Source: Bryobacter sp.
GTDB taxonomy: Bacteria > Acidobacteriota > Terriglobia > Bryobacterales > Bryobacteraceae
NCBI GenBank assembly: GCA_022843625.1
Contig: JALHNH010000003.1
Location: forward strand, 1 to 64,000
Direction: 5' to 3'
DNA: 64,000 nt
The translations under genes were made by a program, and so were the position numbers. The notes under the pieces were generated by a model. That model was given only the letters and a program-made list of their open reading frames with translations. It had not been told where the DNA came from and did not search any database. Each line of letters starts with the position of its first letter. Position 1 is the first letter of the stretch. Positions 8,497 through 17,730 of the stretch are shown in pieces.

Positions 8497-10236
8497 TTGA
8501 ACCAGATCCGTGAACTGTTCGACAGCCTCAGTCTTCGCCAGAAGATTTCGATCGGCGCTGCCCTTGCGGTGGTGCTGGGCGGAATTTTCTGGTTTATCCA
8601 GGACCATAAGGACAAAGACTTCAAGGTTCTGTTTAAGGACATGGCGGCTGAAGACGCCGGGCAGTTGACCACACGTCTGCGGGAGAAAAACGTCGAATAC
8701 AAGATTGGTGAAGATGGGACCAGCATCTATGTTCGCAGCGCGAAGCTAAGTGAATTGCGTTTGGATCTTGCCGCGCAAGGTCTACCGCGAACCGGTCGAA
8801 TTGGCTTTGAAATCTTCGACAAAACGAACTTTGCCCTCACAGAATTCGCTGAACAGGTGAACTACCAGCGGGCTCTTGAAGGAGAGCTGGAGCGCACAGT
8901 TTCGAGTTTGCGGGAAGTCGAGCATTCGCGGGTGCATCTGACCTTTGCCAAGCAGAGTATCTTTCAGGACAACCGCAAACCCGCCAAAGCCAGCGTGGTT
9001 TTGAAGCTTAGAACGGGCGCACGCTTGTCGCCTGCCTCTGTGCAGGCTGTCATCTTTCTCCTATCCAGTGCCGTTGAGGGCCTTTCACCCGAGGATGTTT
9101 CGCTCATTGATCACAACGGGAGTCTTCTGAGCCGCCCGAGAAAGTCCCACACCCCGGAAGAAGAGTTTCCCGAAATTCTGCTTGAGTACCGGCAGAAGCT
9201 CGAGAAGGATATGTTGGCCAAGGTCAACGCAACCCTGACACCATTGCTCGGTGAAGAACGGTATCGCGCCGGAGTTACCGTCGATTGCGATATGACCAGT
9301 GCTGAAGCCAGTGAAGAAGTTTATGATCCTGAAAAAGCTGTAGTCACCTCGGAACAAAAGACTGAGGACAGCAGCGGAATTCCCCTGGCGAGCGGAGTCC
9401 CGGGCACTCCCAGCAGCCTCCCAAGACCAACTTCCCGCCCTGCCTCGTCTCAAACCGGGACTCAACGCAAGACTGAAAGCACGAACTATCAGGCGAGCCG
9501 ATCCATTCGTCGCACTAAGATTCCGCAGGGGCAAATCAAGCGAGTCTCACTTTCGGTCCTGCTGGATCAGGAGATGCGCTGGGAGGGGGTTGGGCCCAAG
9601 GCGAAACGGGTATTTGACGTGCCTTCAACAGAAAAGATCAAGGCGATCAAGGAAGTGGTTTCTGCCTCAATCGGGCTCGTCGCCGATCGGGGAGATGTCG
9701 TAATCATCGAGACGCTGCCCTTTGATGCAACCCTGCGCGTTCAAGCGCCTGCCGCACCATTGCCGCCTGCACCGCCTAAGCCGCTTTTCGTCATTCCCGA
9801 TTTTTTGTTAAAAATCCTCCCTGCGCCGCTCAAGGATCCCGTAGCGCTACTTGCAGCAGTAATCGCCGCTGGGGTGGCGTTGCTGATGCTGGGGCTGGCA
9901 GTCTCCTGGTTCCTGAACAAGCGCAAGAAGGGCAAGGTTGCGGCCCAGGCAGCAGCAGTAGCTGCTGCAGTGCAAAGCTCAAACCTCAGCCCCGAGGCGA
10001 TCGAATCGCTGCAGGAGGATGACGGGCGTAGCTTCGAAGAACGCCTGGCCGAGCAGCAGAGCAAGCAGAAGCGGCTCGAACAGAATGAACTGGCCCGGCT
10101 CAAGATGCCGGAGGTTACGACGCAGAAGGGCAAGATCCTTCAGCAGCACATTACCGACGAAGCCCAAAAGGATCCGCTGATGATCGCGCAAATCCTTCGT
10201 AGCTGGCTTCACGGCGACAGAGAGAGAGAAAGATAA
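8497..10236 (+). CDS. fliF: Flagellar M-ring protein FliF
   Basis: 579 residues forming the MS ring in the inner membrane. A first membrane helix lies near residues 18-37, followed by a YscJ/FliF ring-building domain (pattern ELERTVSSLREVEHSRVHL). A long periplasmic region carries a Ser/Pro/Thr-rich insert around residues 285-330, a second helix lies near 448-472, and a cytoplasmic tail ends LMIAQILRSWLHGDRERER that would bind FliG. The start is TTG with GTGGAG about ten bases upstream; no ATG fits. The stop TAA overlaps the fliG ATG as TAATG, and a short GA repeat just before it can serve as the fliG ribosome site. Confidence 0.93.
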   Translation: MNQIRELFDSLSLRQKISIGAALAVVLGGIFWFIQDHKDKDFKVLFKDMAAEDAGQLTTRLREKNVEYKIGEDGTSIYVRSAKLSELRLDLAAQGLPRTGRIGFEIFDKTNFALTEFAEQVNYQRALEGELERTVSSLREVEHSRVHLTFAKQSIFQDNRKPAKASVVLKLRTGARLSPASVQAVIFLLSSAVEGLSPEDVSLIDHNGSLLSRPRKSHTPEEEFPEILLEYRQKLEKDMLAKVNATLTPLLGEERYRAGVTVDCDMTSAEASEEVYDPEKAVVTSEQKTEDSSGIPLASGVPGTPSSLPRPTSRPASSQTGTQRKTESTNYQASRSIRRTKIPQGQIKRVSLSVLLDQEMRWEGVGPKAKRVFDVPSTEKIKAIKEVVSASIGLVADRGDVVIIETLPFDATLRVQAPAAPLPPAPPKPLFVIPDFLLKILPAPLKDPVALLAAVIAAGVALLMLGLAVSWFLNKRKKGKVAAQAAAVAAAVQSSNLSPEAIESLQEDDGRSFEERLAEQQSKQKRLEQNELARLKMPEVTTQKGKILQQHITDEAQKDPLMIAQILRSWLHGDRERER

Positions 10237-11315
10237 TGGCCGAAGCTCAAGTCCCCGAAAAAGTCCCAGAAAAGATTTCGGACATCATCCCGGAGGAACC
10301 CACTTTTCGGATCAACCTTCCGGGAGCGAAGAAGTGCGCGATTCTTTTGATCATTCTTGGCCCGGAAATTACGGCCGAAGTTCTGAAGCAGATGGACGAA
10401 AACGAAGTCCAGCGCATTGGTCAGGAACTGGCTCGCGCAAGCTCTGTCACGGCTGAAGCTGCCGAAGGTGTTCTCGAAGAGTTCTACCAAATGTCGATTG
10501 CCCACCAGTATGTACTAAAGGGTGGGGTGGACTACGCGAGAAAAGTTCTTATTGGGGCATTTGGTCCGGAAGAAGCAAAACGGATTCTGGATCGATTGCT
10601 CAAGCAATTGGGCGGCGAGAATCTCAGCTTTGACGCATTGCAAAAGGCCGACCCGACGCAGTTGGCCAAGTTTATTCATCAGGAACATCCACAGACAGTG
10701 GCGCTCATCCTATCGCATCTGAATCCGACACAAGCCGGTGGATTGCTACACGCGCTGCCTGTGGAAATTCGCGCCGATGTGGCACACCGTATGGCGAGTC
10801 TCGAACAGATTTCTCCAGACATCATTGGCAAGATCGCAAACATTATCGGTCTCAAGCTGAAGGAAATCGGCGATTTCAGTCGCGAATCCACCGGTGGTGT
10901 GGCGGCGGTTGCCGAAATGTTCAACCGGCTCGATTCCGGCACGAGTAAGGAATTGCTGGAGTCGCTTGAGATGCTCAACCCGCAACTTACGCAAAATATT
11001 CGTCAATTGATGTTTGTCTTTGAAGACATGTTGATGATCGACGAAATTGGCATCAAGGAACTTTTATCGCGCATTGACCGCAAGCTGCTGACCGTTGCGT
11101 TGAAGGGAACTACCGACAAGCTTCGCGATCACTTTCTCAGCGCAATGTCTCAACGTGGTGCCGAGATGCTACGCGAAGACATGGACGCGCTCGGGCCGAT
11201 CAAGATCCGCGAAGTCGAGGCTTCGCAACAACAGATCATCACCGTGTTGCGCCAGCTGGAAAACGAAGGCGTGATCAACCTTAAGGGCACCGTCGGCGAA
11301 CAGTATGTCAACTAG
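10236..11315 (+). CDS. fliG: Flagellar motor switch protein FliG
   Basis: 359 residues. The armadillo-type core is recognisable: GAKKCAILLIILG at the N-domain, IHQEHPQTVALILSHL in the middle domain, MFVFEDMLMIDEIGIKELL before the torque helix, and REVEASQQQIITVLRQLENEG at the C-terminus. It couples the MS ring to the stator and, with FliM/FliN, sets rotation direction. A roughly 28-residue N-terminal extension rich in P, E and K (VPEKVPEK) precedes the usual start of the family. It overlaps fliH by 11 bases. Confidence 0.94.
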   Translation: MAEAQVPEKVPEKISDIIPEEPTFRINLPGAKKCAILLIILGPEITAEVLKQMDENEVQRIGQELARASSVTAEAAEGVLEEFYQMSIAHQYVLKGGVDYARKVLIGAFGPEEAKRILDRLLKQLGGENLSFDALQKADPTQLAKFIHQEHPQTVALILSHLNPTQAGGLLHALPVEIRADVAHRMASLEQISPDIIGKIANIIGLKLKEIGDFSRESTGGVAAVAEMFNRLDSGTSKELLESLEMLNPQLTQNIRQLMFVFEDMLMIDEIGIKELLSRIDRKLLTVALKGTTDKLRDHFLSAMSQRGAEMLREDMDALGPIKIREVEASQQQIITVLRQLENEGVINLKGTVGEQYVN

Positions 11316-12036
11316 CGAAGTCCTATCGACAGATCGCACGCCGGCACCAGCCGGAAGCATGTCGCGGATATTCGAGGCAGGAGAAGCCACCTCGGTAGGC
11401 ATGGTGCCGTGGATGGTGGAAGAAGTACTTCAGCCCGGTCAGGTGCGCTTTGCTCCGCCACCAGTGCAGCAGGTACACGCAGTTAACCCCCGGCAAGACC
11501 TGGAATCATCGATCGCAGAATTGCAGACGCGACACCGTCGGGAACTCGACGAGGCAGTACAACGGACTCGGGCTGAGTGCGAAGCCAGAGCGCAAAATCT
11601 GCTTCAGACCGAGGTCGACCCGTGGCTGAAGCGAATGGCCAAATCGATTGAAGACATTGCCACTGTTAAGCAGCGCTATCTGGCCGAGAGTGAAGACCAG
11701 CTGGTACGGCTCGCAGTTGCTGTGGCACGGCGTATTCTTTATCGTGAAATCCAAGTCGACACCGAGGCTCTCTTCGGGCTGATCCATGCGGCCACGCAAC
11801 GCGCGGAGCTTCGCGAATTAAATCGAATTCTGCTCAATCCTAAGGACCATCAGGCATTGCTTCCTCATCTGGAACGTCTCCAACTCCCACCGCGAGTGGA
11901 AATTATCTCCGACACCGCGCTCGAGCGCGGTGCGCTCCTGCTTGAAAGTACAAGCGGCGTGCTGGACGCCTCGATTCAAGCCCAACTCGATGAAGTAGAA
12001 CGCGGGTTTATCGACTTACTCGGCAGGCGGGCATGA
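11305..12036 (+). CDS. fliH: Flagellar assembly protein FliH
   Basis: 243 residues with the expected layout: a variable N-terminus, a long charged coiled coil (about residues 65-130, IAELQTRHRRELDEAVQRTR) and a C-terminal V-ATPase E-subunit-like domain (LVRLAVAVARRILYREI and ALERGALLLESTSGVLDASI). FliH is the stator-like partner of the export ATPase FliI. It overlaps fliG by 11 bases and fliI by 4 bases (ATGA). Confidence 0.9.
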   Translation: MSTSEVLSTDRTPAPAGSMSRIFEAGEATSVGMVPWMVEEVLQPGQVRFAPPPVQQVHAVNPRQDLESSIAELQTRHRRELDEAVQRTRAECEARAQNLLQTEVDPWLKRMAKSIEDIATVKQRYLAESEDQLVRLAVAVARRILYREIQVDTEALFGLIHAATQRAELRELNRILLNPKDHQALLPHLERLQLPPRVEIISDTALERGALLLESTSGVLDASIQAQLDEVERGFIDLLGRRA

Positions 12037-13373
12037 GCGGATTAAACATCGAGCGATATGAGCACTATCTGGCTCAAGGCTGCTTCTTCCAGTTGCGCGG
12101 ACGCGTAACCGATGTTGCAGGAATGCTGATCGAAAGCGAAGGCCCTGCGGCTGCTATTGGCGACTTCTGTGAAGTGCGGCTTCCGGGCGCTCGCCGGATT
12201 CGCGCCCAGGTGATCGGTTTCAGAAACGGTAAAGTACTTTCGATGCCGCTCGAGGATACGGGTGGTTTGTCTCAGGGTGCCCCAATACTTGCTCGTCCCG
12301 AAGCGGGTAAAGTCGCTGTTGGCCCACAATTGTTAGGCCGTGTTCTCGACGGCTTCGGCCAGACTATGGACGGTTTCCCGTCAATCACCCCCGAAGCTTT
12401 CTACGATCTTTATTCACCCCCGCCGGGGCCACTTGCTCGGGAGAACATCTCTGAACCGCTGGTCACTGGTATCCGTGTGATTGATAGCATGCTGACTTGC
12501 GGCAAGGGCCAGCGTATTGGTCTGTTTGGCGGCTCGGGCGTTGGCAAAAGTACACTGCTTGGCTCGATGTGCAAACACCACCGCGCCGATGTTGCAGTGG
12601 TCGCCCTGATTGGCGAACGCAACCGCGAAGTAAAGAGTTTTCTCGAGCACGAACTTGGTCCTGAAGGGCGCGAGCGCAGTGTCATGATTGCCGCTACCAG
12701 TGATCAGCCGGCACCACTGCGTCTACGTGCCTGCTTTGTCGCACTCGCCGTCGCTGAGTACTTCCGCGATCAGGGTAAAGACGTTTTGCTGGTGATCGAC
12801 TCGGTAACAAGGCTTGCGATGGCCCAGCGCGAGATTGGACTTGCAGCCGGCGAGCCTCCCGGCCAGAAGGGCTACCCGCCAAGTGCATTCCAACTTTTGC
12901 CAAAAATTTTTGAACGCGCAGGCAAATTCCCGAAGGGGTCGATCACCGGCTTCTTCACTGTCCTGGTGGAAGGGGATGACTTTAACGAGCCCGTCTGCGA
13001 TACCGTACGCGCCATCCTGGACGGCCACATCATTCTTTCGCGACAGCTTGGCGCCATGGGACACTACCCGGCTATCAATGTCCTCGAAAGCGTCAGCCGC
13101 CTGCAATCGAGACTCGCTTCGGCCAATCACAAGGAAGCTGCCAGGGCAATTCGCGAAGCTCTCGCCAGCCTGGAGCGCAGCTCTGATTTGATTCAACTTG
13201 GCGCCTATGTACAGGGCTCAAACCCGCTGCTGGACAATGTCCTGAGAAACCGTTCGCAGATTGATCGATTTCTGCGACAAGACGCCGAGGAAACCACGAG
13301 TATGGAAGAGACTCTCGGTCAACTCCAGAGCCTGGCATCCATCCTCGGTGTGAACACGCCGGTCCATCAATGA
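12033..13373 (+). CDS. fliI: Flagellum-specific ATPase FliI
   Basis: 446 residues, a normal length. The Walker A GGSGVGKSTLL lies near residues 166-176, the Walker B region is DVLLVIDSVTRLAMAQREIG, and the family block GLAAGEPPGQKGYPPSAF follows. This hexameric F1-beta-like ATPase energises unfolding and release of flagellar export substrates. ATGA overlaps at both ends (fliH and fliJ) indicate tight co-translation. Confidence 0.95.
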   Translation: MSGLNIERYEHYLAQGCFFQLRGRVTDVAGMLIESEGPAAAIGDFCEVRLPGARRIRAQVIGFRNGKVLSMPLEDTGGLSQGAPILARPEAGKVAVGPQLLGRVLDGFGQTMDGFPSITPEAFYDLYSPPPGPLARENISEPLVTGIRVIDSMLTCGKGQRIGLFGGSGVGKSTLLGSMCKHHRADVAVVALIGERNREVKSFLEHELGPEGRERSVMIAATSDQPAPLRLRACFVALAVAEYFRDQGKDVLLVIDSVTRLAMAQREIGLAAGEPPGQKGYPPSAFQLLPKIFERAGKFPKGSITGFFTVLVEGDDFNEPVCDTVRAILDGHIILSRQLGAMGHYPAINVLESVSRLQSRLASANHKEAARAIREALASLERSSDLIQLGAYVQGSNPLLDNVLRNRSQIDRFLRQDAEETTSMEETLGQLQSLASILGVNTPVHQ

Positions 13374-13789
13374 AGCGCTTTAACTTTAGCCTCGAGCGAG
13401 TACTCACTTATCGTCGTAGCCAAGCCGATGTTGAGCGAGCGAAGCTGGTTGCGCTGGAATTCGAGATGTCCAGGATTCGGGAAGAATTGAGTGCGCTGCA
13501 TGAGACATTTCTCAGCGAAGTGCGAAGGGTGCAACCGAACCCAACCGAGCGCGCCGAACTGGGGCGTTTCCGCATGATCGTCGAAACCCAAACGATCCGG
13601 ATCCAGCAACGAATCCAGGAAAAACAAAGCCAAATCGACAGCCAGAAGCTACTTTACGTCAAAGCCAATCAGGCAGCCGAAGTACTCATCAAAGTGAAGG
13701 ACAAACAGAGGAAAACATGGGATCAGGAACTACAGAAGGAACTCGACTCCCTCGCAATGGACTCCTTCCTCTCGCGCTGGAAGAACTAA
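13370..13789 (+). CDS. fliJ: Flagellar export protein FliJ
   Basis: 139 residues, almost entirely helical and charged, starting MKRFNFSLERVLTYRRSQADVERAKL, the typical FliJ opening. Two long helices would form the antiparallel coiled coil that inserts in the FliI hexamer. It is the last gene of the operon here; fliK, flgD, flgE and fliM/N are not in the window. Its stop overlaps the stop of the convergent M28 gene by four bases. Confidence 0.88.
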   Translation: MKRFNFSLERVLTYRRSQADVERAKLVALEFEMSRIREELSALHETFLSEVRRVQPNPTERAELGRFRMIVETQTIRIQQRIQEKQSQIDSQKLLYVKANQAAEVLIKVKDKQRKTWDQELQKELDSLAMDSFLSRWKN

Positions 13790-15864
13790 AACTCGCTAGC
13801 CAGCCTGGTGGCTAGGCGGATTCTCTCGGAATAGGCCCCCAGGCAATCGCTCAGAGCTTTCATCTGATTTTGAGCTTCATCGAGGCGGCCCGCCTCGATT
13901 GCCTCACGAATGCCAGGAAGGGTTTTTGCGCCGTAGCCGGTATATTTGCCTGGAGCGGAAAGCTGATTCTTGTACCAGTCCCTTCCGGGCAAACCTTCCG
14001 GCCGCGACAGGAGCCGCTCAGACTGAAAAATTGCCTCATTCAGCTGACGCAGCTTGGCTTTGTCGAGGCTGGCGAAGCGAGGCTCCAGCGGACGCATTAC
14101 GCTGCCGAAAGATTTCGACGCAAGGCCAACTTTCTCTATCTCTCTCTCCAAGGCCTCCCAGCCGATGGATCTTGACTTTGGATGCTTGCGGAGGTCCTCT
14201 ACCGTCTCTCTCAGAAAACGAGCCACACGGCCAAAATCAAACTGCAGGACATAAGCATCGGCCATGCGAGCCAGGCCGGTCGACATGAAGCCGGCAAAGG
14301 CTGTTGTGAAAACATAATCGGGGTCTCCAAAATACTGAAACCAGCGCATGGAATCGTAAACGGAATGATAAACCCCGCTCATGTCACCGTCAAAGCCTGC
14401 GTTCAGGCTTGCAACACCTGCATGGTGCACGAAGGCGGTATAGTCGCTTCCGCTGCCTAAGGGGCCGGCCCGAAAACCGCGCTGGTTGCTGGACTCCAAA
14501 AGACTTTTGCCCGTTGCCGGGTCGGGGTAATCCCGCATCCATTCTTCAACAAATTTCTCAAGCGACGGGCTGGCCTGAATGCTCATGGCCCCACGCAGCG
14601 TTGTATCGGAATTGAAGTAAGCTACCGCACTTTTGGTCAACTCGTCACGATGCTTTTCCACCCATTCAGTAGACCCCAGAAGGCCATATTCTTCGCCATC
14701 CCAAAGGGCAAACACGATTGAGCGTTTTGGCTTCCACCCTTGTTGCACAGCCTTCGAAAGAATACGGGCCGCTTCGAGTACACTCGCCGCACCGCTGATC
14801 GGATCAGACGCACCATTCACCCAGGCGTCGTGATGGTTGCCATAGACAATATATTGTTCCGGGTAAACCGATCCTTTCAGACGGGCCACCACGTCATGAA
14901 CCTGTCGTGTGGCATTGTCGGCCTGCACCTTCAGGTGCACCAATGCCGGACCAGCACCAATGTGATAAGTGACCGGGATTGCACCTTTCCAGTCGGCGGG
15001 TGCAATCTCGCCATCGATTTGTTCCAGGATGGGTCGAGCATCTTCCCACGAGATGGGCATCACAGGAATCTTCTGTATCGTGCGGGCATCTTCGATTTTG
15101 AGTCGCGGCGTGCCCGGGATGCTGGGCTTTCCCGGCGTCAGAGGGTCTCCTGGGTAAAGTGGAAGATCCATTACGCTGCCGCGTTGCACGCCGGGCGAAG
15201 GACGAAAAGGCCCTTTAGGATAAATGTCACCCTTGAAGTACCCGTCGTCTCTGGGATCGGAATAGATCAGACAACCAACGGCGCCGTGCTCGGCAGCGAC
15301 CTTCGGCTTGATTCCTCGAAAGCTGCGCCCATAGCGCACGAGTACGATCTTGCCCCTGACATCAATGCCTTTCAATTTGAGGAAAGCATAGTCTTCGGGT
15401 AGGCCGTAATTTGCGTAGACAGCCAGCGCAGTGATGTCGCCATTGGCCGAATAGGCATTGAAGGTAGGCAACTGATGCATGTCGCTTGAGTCAGGGTCTT
15501 CCTTGACGATTGGCTCACGCAACCTTGCTGTATAGCGGACCGGGCTGATCACTTCCAACACTCTTTGCGTGGGGTAGGGAACCAGTGCGTCGAAGGATTC
15601 GATTCGCGCTTCAAGGCCAAACTCTTTGAATTTTTCGAGGGCAAAGTCTGCGACGGCGCGCGAGGCCGGAGATCCTGCATGGTGTGGCTCGCTGGCCATG
15701 CGAGTCATGAACTCGCGAATTTTATTCGCTTCGGCAGTCGCGCGCAGGCGCTGTTCAAACGGCGCACGAGCTTTGGCTTCATCATCCGGAAACCCACGAA
15801 TGGAATCAGCCGCAAAAGCCTGCTGAGTAAGCAGGCAAACCAGGGAGAGAGAGAGAGCCTTCAT
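13786..15864 (-). CDS. Secreted M28 peptidase (glutamate carboxypeptidase II-like)
   Basis: 692 residues with signal peptide MKALSLSLVCLLTQQAFA. A protease-associated domain sits near residues 130-290 (KGKIVLVRYG, AAEHGAVGCLIYSDPRDD). The M28 catalytic domain shows YGNHHDAWVNGASDP, LWDGEEYGLLGSTEW, YFNSDT and VYHSVYDSM as zinc and catalytic motifs. The C-terminal part resembles the transferrin-receptor-like dimerisation domain. It should be a periplasmic or secreted aminopeptidase/carboxypeptidase. The signal-peptide codons 4-7 are a (CT)6 dinucleotide repeat. dsbD ends three bases upstream, so both may be one transcript. Confidence 0.9.
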   Translation of the reverse strand: MKALSLSLVCLLTQQAFAADSIRGFPDDEAKARAPFEQRLRATAEANKIREFMTRMASEPHHAGSPASRAVADFALEKFKEFGLEARIESFDALVPYPTQRVLEVISPVRYTARLREPIVKEDPDSSDMHQLPTFNAYSANGDITALAVYANYGLPEDYAFLKLKGIDVRGKIVLVRYGRSFRGIKPKVAAEHGAVGCLIYSDPRDDGYFKGDIYPKGPFRPSPGVQRGSVMDLPLYPGDPLTPGKPSIPGTPRLKIEDARTIQKIPVMPISWEDARPILEQIDGEIAPADWKGAIPVTYHIGAGPALVHLKVQADNATRQVHDVVARLKGSVYPEQYIVYGNHHDAWVNGASDPISGAASVLEAARILSKAVQQGWKPKRSIVFALWDGEEYGLLGSTEWVEKHRDELTKSAVAYFNSDTTLRGAMSIQASPSLEKFVEEWMRDYPDPATGKSLLESSNQRGFRAGPLGSGSDYTAFVHHAGVASLNAGFDGDMSGVYHSVYDSMRWFQYFGDPDYVFTTAFAGFMSTGLARMADAYVLQFDFGRVARFLRETVEDLRKHPKSRSIGWEALEREIEKVGLASKSFGSVMRPLEPRFASLDKAKLRQLNEAIFQSERLLSRPEGLPGRDWYKNQLSAPGKYTGYGAKTLPGIREAIEAGRLDEAQNQMKALSDCLGAYSERIRLATRLASEF

Positions 15865-15867
15865 GCT

Positions 15868-17700
15868 TTATGTTTTGCCTAGGGCCGAATTCAGGAAGCC
15901 TGCGAACTCTTTCACGTCCTTGGTCAGGCCCGGAAAGCTGCTCACCACTTTTTGATCGGTATTAAACACAGCATAGTAGGGTATGCCTACGGTCTGGAAG
16001 AGACCTTCCTGCATTTTTTGAAAAGCAACACTCTTGGGATCGTCCAACTCGTCTGTGTAGAGCTCAACCAGAACGAATTTCTCCATGGCCTCACGAACCT
16101 CCTGTTTGGGAAACATGTTCGCTTTCATCCAGTGGCAGTTCGTGCAGGCGACACCGGTAAAGTTCACAAAAACGAGCTTGTTCTCGGCTTTGGCTTTGGC
16201 GATGGCCCCCTCAAGGTCATTCTTCATCCAGGCCAGCTTTGTTTCTCCGCCACTTTTGCCAAAAAGACTGGCGTTCTCCTGAACCAGCGGGATGTAGGCT
16301 TCAAGCTCTCCAAGATTGGCTCCGAACATGCCAGGTACCAGGGACAATGCGAATGCCAAAAACACCGTGCCAATCAGTGCCCGGCCCACACCAAGGGTTT
16401 CTCCCACTTTGATGCCGTCCATCGGAAGCTTGCCCAGCAGGTAGAGGCCTGGCAAGGCAAAGAGAACCACCCACAGCGCAAGAAAGCGTTCGCGGGTCAG
16501 GAATTCCCATCGCAGCACGGCATCGACGTTGCTCAGGTACTTCAGCATCGCGGCCAGAATTAGAAAGCCCATCACCACCTTGACGCGAATCATCCAGTTG
16601 CCAGCCCGGGGCAGGCCCTTGAGAACACCGGGGAAGAGTGCGAGAAAGAAGAACGGGAGGGAGAGTCCGAAGCTGAAGGCCATCATGCCTAGCGTCGGCT
16701 GCAGCCTGTCGCCGGTGATCGAGGCAGCCAGAAGTGTCCCAACAAAAGGGCCCACGCAGGCAAAGCTGGTAAGTGAAAAGGTTAAGCCCATCAGCAGTGT
16801 GCCGGCCACACCGCCGCCTTCGCTGGCTGAGTTCAACTTGGTAAGCAGGCCTGAGGGCAGAGTGATTTCATAAGCGCCCAGCAGGCTGAGCGCGAGGGCA
16901 AAGAAGATGACACAAATGAAGCCGTTGACATAGACGTTGGAACCAATCGAGGTCACGCCTGCGGTGCCAAGTGCTGCTGTGAGGATAAATCCAATAGCTG
17001 TGAAGAGCACGACGATACCAAGGCAAAATATGACTGCGTCACCAACAATGCGAGCCTTCGAAGCGCCCTGCTTTGTCAGGAAGAAGCTCATCGTGATGGG
17101 GATCATCGGAAACACACAAGGCGTCAGAACCGAGGCCAGCCCAAATCCGAATGCGAGAAACAGGAATTCGGTAAGCGATTGCTTTGGCGCGCTTGCAGGA
17201 ACAGGCGGGGCCGCACTCTGAGCATTAACCGGCGCAGGGGTGAACTTGAAGTTGGCGTCGTAGCTCACCTGTTTCTTGCGCGGCGGAAGGCATTGTTTGT
17301 CGTCGCAAGCCTGGTAGCGTACTTCTACGACAAGATCGGCCGCATTGGCTGGAATGTCCTTAAGCGCCCTGGCTACCAGCGTAAATTCTACTGCACCATC
17401 GAAGGTCTCGGTATCCGATCCAAAGTTTACGTCCCGCTTGCGAATGGGTGCAGGTTGATCCACTCGCACCACTTCATATGGTGCGCCTTCAAGGGCCAGG
17501 ATTCTAGTTGGCTTGGGAGGCGGAGGGGTTGTAAGGGAGTAAAGGTGCCAATGTTCGTCGAGCGTGGCTCGCACCGGGATTTTGAATTCAGATCCAGCTT
17601 TGGTTCCGGGGATAGGCCCTAGTGCCCAGTGGATTGGATCCAGTTTTTGAGCCGAAAGACTCAGTAGACTCAGGGCAAGCAGAAGAACGACACGACGCAT
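15868..17700 (-). CDS. dsbD: Thiol:disulfide interchange protein DsbD
   Basis: 610 residues in the order signal peptide, periplasmic alpha domain, eight-helix membrane core and thioredoxin-like gamma domain. The three expected cysteine pairs are visible: C132/C137 in YQACDDKQCLPP, C195 (LTPCVFPM) with C315 (FACVGPFVG) in the membrane core, and C519/C522 in GVACTNCHWMK. DsbD passes electrons from cytoplasmic thioredoxin to periplasmic reductases and cytochrome c maturation, which fits the c-type cytochromes encoded nearby. It follows plsX by 30 bases on the same strand. Confidence 0.94.
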   Translation of the reverse strand: MRRVVLLLALSLLSLSAQKLDPIHWALGPIPGTKAGSEFKIPVRATLDEHWHLYSLTTPPPPKPTRILALEGAPYEVVRVDQPAPIRKRDVNFGSDTETFDGAVEFTLVARALKDIPANAADLVVEVRYQACDDKQCLPPRKKQVSYDANFKFTPAPVNAQSAAPPVPASAPKQSLTEFLFLAFGFGLASVLTPCVFPMIPITMSFFLTKQGASKARIVGDAVIFCLGIVVLFTAIGFILTAALGTAGVTSIGSNVYVNGFICVIFFALALSLLGAYEITLPSGLLTKLNSASEGGGVAGTLLMGLTFSLTSFACVGPFVGTLLAASITGDRLQPTLGMMAFSFGLSLPFFFLALFPGVLKGLPRAGNWMIRVKVVMGFLILAAMLKYLSNVDAVLRWEFLTRERFLALWVVLFALPGLYLLGKLPMDGIKVGETLGVGRALIGTVFLAFALSLVPGMFGANLGELEAYIPLVQENASLFGKSGGETKLAWMKNDLEGAIAKAKAENKLVFVNFTGVACTNCHWMKANMFPKQEVREAMEKFVLVELYTDELDDPKSVAFQKMQEGLFQTVGIPYYAVFNTDQKVVSSFPGLTKDVKEFAGFLNSALGKT

Positions 17701-17730
17701 ATACCTATATTGTCTCGCAAGCGAGAAGAG

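Noticed and set aside
17713..17726. Small inverted repeat TCTCGC-AA-GCGAGA between plsX and dsbD
   Set aside because: Only a five-pair stem with a four-base loop or a two-base centre, and no T-run on the transcribed strand; too weak to call a terminator.
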